Assembly (NCBI GenBank): GCA_022566355.1
Contig: JADFJB010000078.1
Location: 1-23,042, forward strand
Reading direction: 5' to 3'
From: a candidate division KSB1 bacterium
Lineage (GTDB): Bacteria; Zhuqueibacterota; JdFR-76; DREG01
DNA length: 23,042 nucleotides
The notes beneath the pieces were generated by a model. The model was given only the letters and a program-made list of their open reading frames with translations, did no database searches and was not told the origin of the DNA. Positions 15,090-22,846 of this stretch are shown piece by piece. A program made the position numbers and the translations under genes. Every line of letters begins with the position of its first letter. The stretch's first letter is position 1.

Positions 15090-18000
15090 ATGACAAAAGT
15101 AAAACGATTGAGAGCAGCATTTTTGGGGATGATTAACGGGTTAATTTTCTTGACCTTGTCTATGCAAGGGTCTGCCTTTTCACAGGTAAACAGTTCCGGT
15201 CAAACTTATTATTTGAATGCTCTAAAAATGGTAGGGGAAGGAGATTATGACGGTGCTATATCCCGGTTTAAACAAATAATCCAAAAATCGCCTGATTTTT
15301 CCGAAGGCTTCCGGAAACTGGTAGAAACTTATATTTTTACAAATGAATATGAATCAGCACAGGTTTACTTTGAAAAATTACTCCACGAAGGTATCAACCA
15401 ACCTGCTGTTCTTTATAGTCTGGCTCGAATTGATTTTGCCAAGAAAAACTATGATGGAGCAATTCAAAAGTTAAAAGAAGTTGTCAAACTAGATCCCAAA
15501 TTTGCTGATGCGTATAGTTACAGAGGAGGACTACCGGAAGTTTATAATGCAAACAATGATTTGGATACTGCCATGGGATTTTTTTCCGAGATGGTCCAAA
15601 AAGATCCGGAAAATGCATGTGCCTATTATGGTCTCGCTCGAACCCATCTGAAAAGGTACGAGTGGGATGCCGCATTAGAATTGCTGTCCAAGGCAATCGA
15701 GCTTGATCCGGAATTTACTATCGCCTACCATTCTATAATTAATATTTATTTTTCCACGAGTAGGTATAATAAGACGCTCGAATTTAGTAAGGAACTCCAA
15801 TCAATTGCCGAAAGGGTAAATGACCTTGAAATGTTATCCTATTCAACCATGATGATCGGCACTACTTATTTTCTGACAGGTGACTATTTGAATGCTTTGT
15901 ATTACTTAAATGAAGCATTAAAAAAAGCTAAAAACATCGGAGACAAACGGCGAGAAGGAAACTGTATCAATAACATCGCCGCTGTTTACGCAATGTCGGG
16001 AAACTATCAAAAATCCACAGAATATTTTAAAAGGGCATTATTCTTATCCCAAAAAATCGGAAATAATTCAACTGTTGTTCGAGCACTTGTTAACATCGGC
16101 AATGTTTACAAGGATCAAGGCAGTTTTGATCAAGCGCTTGAATACTACAATAAAGCTTTGGAAATGTCTAAAATGAACACATTAAAATATTTAGAAAGTG
16201 CAACCCTTTCCAGCATGGCTGAAGCATACCAGGAAAAAAAACAATTTATAAAGGCCCTGGCTTTTCAGAATTATGCGCTTGAAATCGCTAAAGAAATTGA
16301 AGAAAAATCACAAGAAGGTTATATACTAAAAAGTCTTGGGAAGCTTCACATGGACTTAGGGAAATTTCATGACGCCTCAAAATATCTGAAGGAGGCACTT
16401 GCGATTGGTGAATCGATTCAGGATGTTCAAACCATTTGGGAATCGCAAGCCGGATTAGGTTCTTGCTTCGCCAAACAGGGGAATATACAACAGGCAATCA
16501 CATACTACGCAAACGCAATTTCAATCTATGACTCAGTTAGGAGTAATCTTAACATTGAATCACTTGGTAATAACTTTCTGGAAGACAAATATGAAGCCTA
16601 CCCCGCTATTGTTCAGCTTCTTGCCCAGAACGGAAAATATGATGAAGCATTTGTTTATGTAAATAAATATAAGGCCAAAGCTGTATTAGATGTTCTTTTT
16701 CAGGGTCAGAATTATTTATCCGAATTGTTGCCTGAAAATATAAGAATTCAATTGAATGAAATTACCGCCAATCTTGAGGCCATGCACAATGAGCTTTCAC
16801 AAGAATTGTCTATGTCCGAGAAAGATAATGAAAAGGTCCTCACATTGGATCAACAAATAACTGGTTTGGAGATCAGAAAAGCTGCTATTGTTGAAGATTT
16901 AAAAAGACAACACCCACAATACTATCAGCTAACCTCACAAAAAGTCCTGACAATCAAAGACATCCAGGAAAGAATTTTAGGAAAAGGACAAGCTCTGTTG
17001 CAATACATCGTCGGACCGGAAGAATTGTCGCTGTTTGTTGTAACTTCTGACACCTTCAATTATACTCAAGTACCGGTTAGTCGGGATAGCATCCATTCTA
17101 TTTTAGCAGAATTGAGTCCTATTTTTAGCGATAAAGCAAGAAAAGACCGATTTCAGATTCTTAATCCACAAATTGCTGACTTTAGCATTTCTCCAGCTTA
17201 TCGTCTGTTTGAAATTCTCATCAAACCCGTAGAATCTTGGCTTCAAAATACAAAGGAATTAATCGTCGCGCCTGATGACATCTTGTACTATTTACCCTTT
17301 GAAATGTTGGTCTATGATACTACCAAATCAGAAACTGAATACGATTTAGAGAATGCCAAGTTTCTGTTGGAGAAATATGAAATTTCTTATGTGACGACCC
17401 CTGATCAGGTTGATAAAAGCCTGCAAAAAACAAGAAAGCCAAATAAGGGAATATTAGCTTTTGGTAATCCGGATTTTGATTCTGAGGAAGATTTGGAAAT
17501 GGTGCTTGTAACGTCGGAAATGTCATCTACACAGGGTATTATGAGAGGAGAAAAACTGGCAAAGCTGCCAAATTCTGAGGTAGAAGTAAGAGAAATTGGC
17601 AAGGCTTTTGGAGGGACAGGAAACAAAATTCTGGTTGGAAATGAAGCCACAGAAGAATATCTCAAAGATCATGCCGCAGATTACAGAATTCTTCATTTTG
17701 CCACACATTTCCTCATCAATGATGACCAACCGCTATATTCCAAAATTGTGTTGGCTCAGAATAGCAAGTCGAAAGAAGATGGTTACTTGCAAACATATGA
17801 AGTCTTTAACATGAAATTGAATGCTGATTTAGTGGTCTTGAGTGCATGCAACACAGGATTGGGTAAAATAAGAAAAGGGGAGGGAGTGATTGGCATTTCC
17901 AGGGCTTTTTTATATGCAGGTGTACCAAGTCTCCTGGCCAGTTTATGGAGTGTGGATGACCAATCAACTGCAATAATTATGAAGAGCTTTTACAAGTATT

Positions 18001-18245
18001 TACAATCTGGCTCCAATAAAAGGCAGGCACTTAGCCTTGCTAAACTCGATTATTTCAAGTCCGCCAAAGGGATAAAGAAAGATCCGTTTTATTGGGCGCC
18101 TTTTATCTTAATGGGAGATTGGACTTCTATAGATATGGAAACGAAGGCCGACAAACCAATCGGTATGATGATTCTATTGGGATTTTTTGTTACGATTACA
18201 GTATTGTGGCTTTACAGAATCAGAAAACGCGTTTCTAATAACTAA
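15090..18245 (+). CDS. exported TPR-CHAT (caspase-like) protein
   Basis: 1051 residues. An N-terminal signal sequence (RAAFLGMINGLIFLTLSMQG) is followed by about ten TPR units from 38 to 485, for example YDGAIQKLKEVVKLDPKFAD, YQKSTEYFKRALFLSQKIG and FDQALEYYNKALEMSK. A helical linker (540-615) leads to a CHAT domain (about 630-1010): VAPDDILYYLPFEML, then RILHFATHF with catalytic H873, and ADLVVLSACNTGLG with catalytic C920, then GISRAFLYAGVPSLLASLWSVDD. Both dyad residues are present, so it should be an active cysteine protease of the caspase-like clan. A C-terminal membrane helix (1023-1042) is followed by a basic tail (RIRKR), so the TPR-CHAT part is predicted outside the inner membrane with the tail inside. 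Last gene of the sigma set. Substrate unknown; the membrane regulator upstream is a natural candidate. Confidence 0.88.
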   Translation: MTKVKRLRAAFLGMINGLIFLTLSMQGSAFSQVNSSGQTYYLNALKMVGEGDYDGAISRFKQIIQKSPDFSEGFRKLVETYIFTNEYESAQVYFEKLLHEGINQPAVLYSLARIDFAKKNYDGAIQKLKEVVKLDPKFADAYSYRGGLPEVYNANNDLDTAMGFFSEMVQKDPENACAYYGLARTHLKRYEWDAALELLSKAIELDPEFTIAYHSIINIYFSTSRYNKTLEFSKELQSIAERVNDLEMLSYSTMMIGTTYFLTGDYLNALYYLNEALKKAKNIGDKRREGNCINNIAAVYAMSGNYQKSTEYFKRALFLSQKIGNNSTVVRALVNIGNVYKDQGSFDQALEYYNKALEMSKMNTLKYLESATLSSMAEAYQEKKQFIKALAFQNYALEIAKEIEEKSQEGYILKSLGKLHMDLGKFHDASKYLKEALAIGESIQDVQTIWESQAGLGSCFAKQGNIQQAITYYANAISIYDSVRSNLNIESLGNNFLEDKYEAYPAIVQLLAQNGKYDEAFVYVNKYKAKAVLDVLFQGQNYLSELLPENIRIQLNEITANLEAMHNELSQELSMSEKDNEKVLTLDQQITGLEIRKAAIVEDLKRQHPQYYQLTSQKVLTIKDIQERILGKGQALLQYIVGPEELSLFVVTSDTFNYTQVPVSRDSIHSILAELSPIFSDKARKDRFQILNPQIADFSISPAYRLFEILIKPVESWLQNTKELIVAPDDILYYLPFEMLVYDTTKSETEYDLENAKFLLEKYEISYVTTPDQVDKSLQKTRKPNKGILAFGNPDFDSEEDLEMVLVTSEMSSTQGIMRGEKLAKLPNSEVEVREIGKAFGGTGNKILVGNEATEEYLKDHAADYRILHFATHFLINDDQPLYSKIVLAQNSKSKEDGYLQTYEVFNMKLNADLVVLSACNTGLGKIRKGEGVIGISRAFLYAGVPSLLASLWSVDDQSTAIIMKSFYKYLQSGSNKRQALSLAKLDYFKSAKGIKKDPFYWAPFILMGDWTSIDMETKADKPIGMMILLGFFVTITVLWLYRIRKRVSNN

Positions 18246-18447
18246 TTTGGATATTTTGTACAGAGAGATAACTGCATTCTTTTCCTTCTTAATTGACTAA
18301 TATCTCTTTCCATAAGGTGCTTGATATTGGGAGTATGTTCAATTTCGTAATTTGTCCAATGCTGGTCTTTTAGCCTTTTCGAAAAATTGTTAAAATAGGG
18401 ATCTTAATCATAATCAAAATAATATTTTTGATAACCAATTTAATATG

Positions 18448-18497
18448 ATTCTGCGTTCGAGACGTTCGTGCAATCGGAAATCGGTCGATCGCAGAAT
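18448..18497. repeat. imperfect stem-loop
   Basis: ATTCTGCG (18448-18455) pairs perfectly with CGCAGAAT (18490-18497) across a 34-base loop rich in CG steps (TTCGAGACGTTCGTGC). It lies about 200 bp after the CHAT gene. Role unknown. Confidence 0.4.
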
Positions 18498-18564
18498 GAT
18501 AATATTTTCCTAAGATTCTTTGAGTTAATCGGTTAATAAGTAAACCAATTTATCAATAGTAAGA

Positions 18565-18693
18565 TCATGAGAAGTTGAATTTTGTACTTCCGAAGTTATT
18601 TACAGTGGTCCCTTCCTCAGCATGGACTGTTACACTGCCCAGAACCCAGTTACATTCAAATTTGACATCATTACTAGTATTTAAGTATTTATA
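18565..18693 (-). pseudogene. remnant of a secreted beta-rich protein
   Basis: Between TAA (18694-18696) and TGA (18565-18567) on the - strand, a 42-codon frame without a start reads NTSNDVKFECNWVLGSVTVH, AEEGTTVNNFGSTKFNFS. The alternating polar/hydrophobic pattern looks like the end of a beta-strand domain. No upstream part is found in any frame, so this is a fragment at best. Confidence 0.3.
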
Positions 18694-18763
18694 TTAAAGT
18701 AAATATACCACCATATAAAAAAGTAAAAATCTACTATTATTATTAACTGTCAGCATTTTTAGG

Positions 18764-18925
18764 ACGACACCGAGTCTGGAGGCTAGAGACTCGTAGCTGG
18801 GTGTTTGATGCTGGATGCTAGATACTAAAGATGACTGGATGCATTAATTAAGAAAAGGACGCGGTATGAATATCTGGTGTCAGTAGCGCTTGTGTCACTA
18901 ACACTGGTTTCACTATCACAAGTTT
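18764..18925. repeat. degenerate low-complexity words
   Basis: Repeated variants of CTGGATGCT/CTAGATACT (18808-18842) and of TGTCAGTA/TGTCACTAACACTG/TCACTATCAC (18877-18920), plus an inverted pair GAGTCT/AGACTC at 18773-18793. Such runs are common between genes in these genomes and have no coding sense here. Confidence 0.4.
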
Positions 18926-19049
18926 AAAAGTGGCTCATTGACACTGCCTACTGGCTGGTTTGATGACCGGATCATTCTCTTTGCTGGAAATCGATATAGA
19001 CGCCGCGAGGATGAGCTGCCGTTCAGTTTCGGACCCTCGGGCTGCGAGT

Positions 19050-19475
19050 TCAGTACATCAGCGACCATCCGGGGATTGTTAACTCTTCTATTTTCTCTAA
19101 CAATTCTTTGGCATTATAAGGCTTGGTGAAGTACGCATTTGCACCAACTTGCTTTCCGATTTCTTTATCACTGCTTTGACTTTTTGCTGTAAGCATAATA
19201 ATTGGAATTGACGCATACTCTTCATCGAATTTCAATAATCTACAGACAGAAAATCCATCAATATTCGGCAACATCACATCTAACAAAATCAGATCCGGTC
19301 TTAAACTTTTTGCCAAGTTGCAACCTGTTTCACCATTAGCAGCGGTATAGACTTCGTAACCGGCATATTCTAATTTCTTTTTAAGAGCGAATAATGTTTC
19401 TTCCACATCTTCTACAATCAAGATTCTTTTCTTTTTCATAATACGATCTCTATAGTCATTATTTTTTACAAGCAT
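19050..19475 (-). CDS. stand-alone response regulator receiver (CheY-like)
   Basis: Up to 141 residues from ATG 19475, but ATG 19439 (MKKKRILIVEDVEE) is the better start: the receiver fold begins there and AGAGAT lies 8 bp before it. All receiver sites are present (numbered from 19475): E22-D23, phospho-acceptor D66 (LILLDVMLP), T96 (MLTAKS) and K118 (YFTKPYN). The protein ends a few residues after the last helix (ELTIPGWSLMY), with no output domain, so it would act by phosphorylation-dependent binding to a partner. The final eight residues read into a GC-richer stretch, so the true C-terminus may have been altered. No histidine kinase is in the window; it stands alone in a gene-poor region. 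Confidence 0.88.
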   Translation of the reverse strand: MLVKNNDYRDRIMKKKRILIVEDVEETLFALKKKLEYAGYEVYTAANGETGCNLAKSLRPDLILLDVMLPNIDGFSVCRLLKFDEEYASIPIIMLTAKSQSSDKEIGKQVGANAYFTKPYNAKELLEKIEELTIPGWSLMY

Positions 19476-20081
19476 TACTTCTTCTATTGTTGTTATCCCT
19501 TTAACACACTTTAATAGTCAGTCTTGTTTTAAGGACTTCATACCTCCGTTGATGGCTACGATTCTTAGTGTTCAGCCGATGTATTTGCCGTGATTAACTT
19601 CTTCATTTTATCGTCAATTTTCAGGATTTCAAAAGAAGAATTAAATTTTCTAGAACCCCTGCTTTGAATTGACCCAATTGATACGGATTTGAAACCACAG
19701 TATTCTTATACTATCCGCGAATTGCTGTCGCATAACGACAGTGATGTAGCACACAAAATAGATAAAAGCGGTCGTTGGAACAAAATTCATTCAATCAGTT
19801 TCGACAATTAGGACCCCAGGATACCCCGAAAAATTTTTATAAAATTATCCTCTAAATAAGAAATTTAAAATATGACAAACTTGTAAAAAGTCGACAACAT
19901 TTTTGTGGACACAATATTAATGTGGTTAAGTCAAGGGTGAAATGTCAATATATTGTATGTCCTTCTAATCTTTCGACTTTTTACAAGTTCGTCATGATTA
20001 GAAATCCCGTCCAGCACTTTACTCGAAATCGATGATCAGCAAAAAACATTAGAAATTCAAGACTAATATTTACAAGTACAT
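19476..20081. other. intergenic region with decayed reading frames
   Basis: About 600 bp with no intact gene. Two overlapping open frames of 45-50 codons on opposite strands (19565-19717 on -, 19668-19811 on +) both look somewhat protein-like, so neither can be trusted. A hairpin CTGTCG-CATAA-CGACAG lies at 19725-19741. The striking feature is the inverted repeat at 19872-19995, listed separately. Confidence 0.4.
19872..19995. repeat. 23-bp inverted repeat (22/23) spanning 124 bp
   Basis: The left arm 19872-19894 (ATGACAAACTTGTAAAAAG then TCGA) and the right arm 19973-19995 are complementary at 22 of 23 positions; the single mismatch becomes a G-U wobble if the - strand is transcribed. The 78-base interior has a further partial pairing (GGACACAATAT with ATATTGTATGTCC). 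It could be a miniature transposon-like element, a structured RNA or a protein-binding repeat. I see no clear target-site duplication outside it. Confidence 0.8.
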
Positions 20082-20112
20082 AAAAAACCCCGCCTGAATA
20101 ACAGGCGGGGTT
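20082..20112 (-). terminator. strong intrinsic terminator
   Basis: AACCCCGCCTG (20086-20096) and CAGGCGGGGTT (20102-20112) form an 11-bp GC-rich stem with a 5-base loop. On the - strand the stem is followed by TTTTTT (20087-20082), so it ends - strand transcription, most likely from the gamma-glutamyltranspeptidase operon about 290 bp upstream. A second stem just before it (GGAGC..TCCGA with TCGGA..GCTCC, about 20122-20166) may belong to the same 3' end. Confidence 0.9.
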
Positions 20113-20141
20113 AATTCTTATTGGAGCTTCCGAAGCCAGTG

Positions 20142-20216
20142 CTAACAAGCTTCCTCGGAGGCTCCTATTATACAGTGACTACAAATAGGACCACCTCCTT
20201 TCTTCAGGGCATTCAT
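20142..20216 (-). CDS. possible 24-residue Gly-Cys peptide
   Basis: ATG 20216 to TAG 20142-20144 on the - strand gives a peptide that begins MNALKKGGGP, then has ICSHC and a last-residue Cys. It lies between the transpeptidase stop and the terminator, in its presumed 3' region. The KKGGG part recalls the leader/core border of Bacteroidota peptide precursors (often ...MNALKGGG), but the leader is absent: an in-frame TGA lies two codons upstream. The Shine-Dalgarno site is weak (GAG 5 bp before). Caution: the KKGGG codons contain AAGGAGGTG, a perfect ribosome-binding sequence, so the resemblance may be chance. Confidence 0.25.
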   Translation of the reverse strand: MNALKKGGGPICSHCIIGASEEAC

Positions 20217-20400
20217 AATCGCTCAGAATTACTTCCCTGGTTAAGTACCCGAGCAAGAGTTTAATTAATACATGCAATATAAATAATAAAGGTCGCAAAA
20301 TCAATAAATAATTTGTTAGGTTTATTTAGTTTTCCTTACCTTGATAATAATTCTTAGATAATTCAGGCCAATGAAGTTACTGGAGTTTTCGAAATGAAAT

Positions 20401-22074
20401 CTAATAGCCTTTTGCAATACCCTCACCTCTTGGATCGGCGCCTCCGGTAAATCGAATCGGTTTGCCATTCTCATATTCAATAGCAAGTCCATGAGCATTT
20501 CCCAATCCTTTTACAACTTGGATATTATGTCCTAATTTAATAAGTTGATCCCGGGTTGATTCTGCAATTCCTTTCTCCACTACAATCCTATCAGGCTCAA
20601 TAAAACTAATGCGAGAAGCTGCGATTGCTTGCTGGATATTCATATCAAATTCAATCATGTTTAACACCATTTGAGGAACAGTCTGGCCAATTGTATGTCC
20701 ACCAGGGGTGCCAATAGCAACCCATGGTTTACCGTTTTTAATGATTAGCGTCGGACAATCACCGGAGAGTTTGTGACGTCCGGCATGAGCGTCCATAGGA
20801 TTGCCTTTCGGTTCAAACGTGCAATATGCTAAAGAATTATTCAGCCAGATACCAGTGCCTTTCGGCATGATTCTACTGCCAAAGGAATTACCTAAAGTTT
20901 GAGTTGCACTTACGATATTTCCCCATTTATCTGCAACAACAAAATGGGTTGTATTGATACCTTCTTTTGCAAATTCGGTAGGAGGAACGAATTGTTTTGC
21001 CTCATCAGGCGAAATAGCTGAAATCTGCTGGCTCCAATATTCATTCGATAAAAGTGTTTCAAGGGGTGGAGGGTTTTTTTCAGGGTCGCCAGCATACCGA
21101 AGCCGACACCAAAAAGCGTGTTTCGTTACTTCAGCAAACCTGTGAAGATATTCGGAGCTATTATGACCCACTGCCTGGTTATCATATAAACTCATCATTC
21201 CCAATCGAATTAGTGACGGAAAAGCCGTTGATGGTGGTGAAGCGGTTATCACCTGATATTCATGATAATCAATCCGGATAGGTTCATACCATTCAGCCTC
21301 ATTGCTCTTCATATCTTCGATTGAGAGAAATCCTCCGGCTTTTCGCATGGCTGCATCAATAGCTTGTCCGATCTCTCCGCCATGAACAACTTTTGCTCCC
21401 TGTTTTGCAATTTTCCGAAAAGAATCGGCGAGGTCTTTTTGGATGAGCAACTCTCCAGCACTTAAAGGAGCATCGTCTTTACCATAAAATTCTTTTGCAT
21501 GATCAGGAAAACTTGGATACGCGCTTTGGATTAACCTGGCTGTCCGGTCATTTAGAATCACGCCATTTTCGGCAGTCTTTATTGCTGTCTCAAATAGTTC
21601 TTCCCAGTCCATGGACCCAAAACGTTTCCACATAGACTCCCAGGCAATTACATTTCCCGGAGTGGAAACTGCCTTTGCTCCCCGTCTATTTTCTTTATAA
21701 TTCGGCGTTGGAGCACGATAGACATCTGAGTCTACGTTTTTTGGAATTCGTCCGCTACAATTCAAAAACAGAGCTTGTTGCTTTTCGGCGTCATAAACTA
21801 GTACAGTCCCATAACCGCCAATTCCGGACATCATAGGCTCTACAACATTGAGCATCGCTGCGATAGAAACAGCCGCATCGAAAGCATTTCCACCGGCTTT
21901 TAAGATATCAAGACCCGCTTTGGTTGCCAATGGATGTGCCGAACTAACCATTCCATGGGTTCCAATGGCCGGTGCCGTATCAGAATTTTGAGTTGAATAA
22001 GTTGTACTATTGCGATCACAAGAAGTGCTAAAAACCAATATTTGAAGAAATAGAAAGAGAACTATTCGTCTCAT
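20401..22074 (-). CDS. ggt: gamma-glutamyltranspeptidase, lipoprotein form
   Basis: 557 residues from ATG 22074; the ATG at 22080 (MLMRR) directly abuts the AAGGAG site, so the second ATG, 6 bp away, is the likely start. The N-terminus is hydrophobic and ends in FSTSC (C21 in 22080 numbering), a probable lipoprotein signal. The proenzyme layout is complete: GNAFDAAVS and EPMMSGIGGYG in the large subunit, autocleavage before T377 in GINTTHFVVADKWGN, and FGSRIMPKGTGIWLNN and TPGGHTIGQTVPQM in the small subunit. The Arg in CSGRIPKN (R111) fits the substrate carboxylate contact. The loop after LNN is shorter than the E. coli lid. It would hydrolyse or transfer gamma-glutamyl groups of glutathione or peptides in the periplasm. 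Last gene of a three-gene - strand operon. Confidence 0.93.
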   Translation of the reverse strand: MRRIVLFLFLQILVFSTSCDRNSTTYSTQNSDTAPAIGTHGMVSSAHPLATKAGLDILKAGGNAFDAAVSIAAMLNVVEPMMSGIGGYGTVLVYDAEKQQALFLNCSGRIPKNVDSDVYRAPTPNYKENRRGAKAVSTPGNVIAWESMWKRFGSMDWEELFETAIKTAENGVILNDRTARLIQSAYPSFPDHAKEFYGKDDAPLSAGELLIQKDLADSFRKIAKQGAKVVHGGEIGQAIDAAMRKAGGFLSIEDMKSNEAEWYEPIRIDYHEYQVITASPPSTAFPSLIRLGMMSLYDNQAVGHNSSEYLHRFAEVTKHAFWCRLRYAGDPEKNPPPLETLLSNEYWSQQISAISPDEAKQFVPPTEFAKEGINTTHFVVADKWGNIVSATQTLGNSFGSRIMPKGTGIWLNNSLAYCTFEPKGNPMDAHAGRHKLSGDCPTLIIKNGKPWVAIGTPGGHTIGQTVPQMVLNMIEFDMNIQQAIAASRISFIEPDRIVVEKGIAESTRDQLIKLGHNIQVVKGLGNAHGLAIEYENGKPIRFTGGADPRGEGIAKGY

Positions 22075-22080
22075 GAGCAT

Positions 22081-22086
22081 CTCCTT
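22081..22086 (-). promoter_or_regulatory. ribosome binding site of ggt
   Basis: On the - strand AAGGAG (22086-22081) lies directly against the upstream ATG (22080) and 6 bp from the ATG at 22074. Normal spacing therefore selects the second ATG. Confidence 0.75.
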
Positions 22087-22121
22087 TCCGTAGTTAAATT
22101 CTTAAATCTGTAATTGACATC

Positions 22122-22256
22122 TTAATCCTGGATAATAATAAATCCTTCATATCTAAAACTGATGACCATAAAATCAAGCCATCTTACAGGTTGATCTTTT
22201 ACCATCAGTATTGCCGTTGCATCGCTAACCCCCATCTTTACGCGTAAAAAGGCCAT
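22122..22256 (-). CDS. 44-residue protein of unknown function
   Basis: ATG 22256-22254 to TAA 22122-22124 on the - strand. The start overlaps the stop of the gene before it (TGATG), which is a strong sign of translational coupling and of a real gene. The product has a basic N-terminus (MAFLRVKMGVSDATAILMVK), then DQPVRWLDFMVISFRYEGFI and a short acidic end. It has no Cys, no signal peptide and no membrane segment of normal length; the second half is a likely pair of beta strands. I recognise no family. It lies 36 bp before the ribosome site of ggt. It could also be the C-terminal piece of a broken gene. Confidence 0.5.
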   Translation of the reverse strand: MAFLRVKMGVSDATAILMVKDQPVRWLDFMVISFRYEGFIIIQD

Positions 22257-22477
22257 CACTTATCATTCAGACTACGAAGATACTGTAGCATGGAAAGTGC
22301 CTCTTCCTCTTGCTCAATGCCACCCTTCTCTAAGCTCAGGAGATCATGCTCAACTTTTTGAAACATCATGAGCATTGCAGATTTATTGTTTTTCTGAGTG
22401 TCCATTTCATCAATTGTCTTTCGGATATCTTCAAGAGCTTTCATTCTTAGTGTCATACTGTTAATTATTTCCTGCAT
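22256..22477 (-). CDS. 73-residue helical protein of unknown function
   Basis: ATG 22477 to TGA 22258-22256. The sequence is almost all helix-forming with heptad-like hydrophobic spacing (IINSMTLRMKALEDIRKTID, then MLMMFQKVEHDLLSLEKGG), so a coiled coil or helical hairpin is likely. It is Met-rich (7 of 73) and acidic overall. GGGGAG lies 12 bp and GAGGA directly before the start. The same frame stays open further upstream (LLNFGESVEE and beyond) but without another ATG, so a longer protein is possible. Its stop overlaps the start of the 44-residue gene. No family is recognised. Confidence 0.5.
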   Translation of the reverse strand: MQEIINSMTLRMKALEDIRKTIDEMDTQKNNKSAMLMMFQKVEHDLLSLEKGGIEQEEEALSMLQYLRSLNDK

Positions 22478-22568
22478 TTCCTCAACCGACTCCCCAAAAT
22501 TTAGCAGTTCAGGTACAGACCAAGCGATAGCAGTAGCCGTATATCGTATTTTGTAGTTTGTATCTTGT

Positions 22569-22811
22569 ATGGAAATGCCTCAGAAAATTAAGTCTTTCGC
22601 CGATCTTAACGCATGGAAAGAAGGACATAAGCTCGTTTTAACGATTTATAAAACAACAGATCAATTCTCTCAAAAAGAAGTTTTTGGACTTAGGGACTTT
22701 TGTCGTACACCTATGGAAACCTGGCTCATTGCTTTGATAAAAATTTTATTACCTTCGGATTGTTTGGAGATAGCTCAACGAATAGAAAAAGCATGCAATT
22801 CTTATTTTTAA
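22569..22811 (+). pseudogene. S23/four-helix-bundle protein, N-terminus only
   Basis: 80 residues; residues 6-41 (KIKSFADLNAWKEGHKLVLT, then IYKTTDQFSQKEVFGL) are a clear match to the first helices of the S23 (23S rRNA intervening-sequence / four-helix-bundle) family, which is normally ~115-125 residues. After FGL the expected Ser-Gln-x-R-R-A-A and SNIAEG motifs are missing and are replaced by an unrelated tail (RDFCRTPMETWLIALIKILL and so on) to TAA 22809-22811. The other forward frames do not restore the family sequence, so this is a rearrangement or deletion rather than one frameshift. The 30 bp before the start (TATCGTATTTTGTAG, TTTGTATCTTGTATG) are simple TTGTATC-like words often seen before such genes. 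These proteins are of unknown role and are often mobile or repeated in a genome. Confidence 0.65.
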
Positions 22812-22846
22812 ATTAAGGATAGACCTAAAACAAATATTCAAGAACC

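Larger units (their letters stand above)
18246..19049. other. long non-coding, partly decayed region
   Basis: About 800 bp without an intact gene. It contains a stem pair ATTCTGCG/CGCAGAAT (18448-18455 and 18490-18497), a short beta-rich coding remnant on the - strand (18565-18693), a run of degenerate short words (18764-18925), and from about 18940 to 19075 a stretch that is visibly more GC-rich than its surroundings and into which the end of the receiver gene runs. No terminator with a T-run was found directly after the CHAT gene. Confidence 0.4.

Noticed and set aside
15090-18245. CHAT protein as part of a type III-E CRISPR (gRAMP-associated) system
   Set aside because: No repeat array, no Cas7/Cas11-like or other cas gene is present; the neighbours are a sigma factor and a zinc-finger membrane protein.
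18242-18403. 53-codon - strand frame (FSKRLKDQHWTNYEIEHTPN and on)
   Set aside because: It has no start near its upstream stop, overlaps the CHAT stop codon, and no family is recognised; chance is likely in AT-rich DNA.
19565-19811. Two overlapping protein-like frames on opposite strands
   Set aside because: They overlap each other, lack starts and ribosome sites, and neither matches a known family, so at most one could be a remnant.
20401-22080. ATG 22080 as the ggt start
   Set aside because: The AAGGAG site touches this ATG with no spacer; ATG 22074 has normal spacing.
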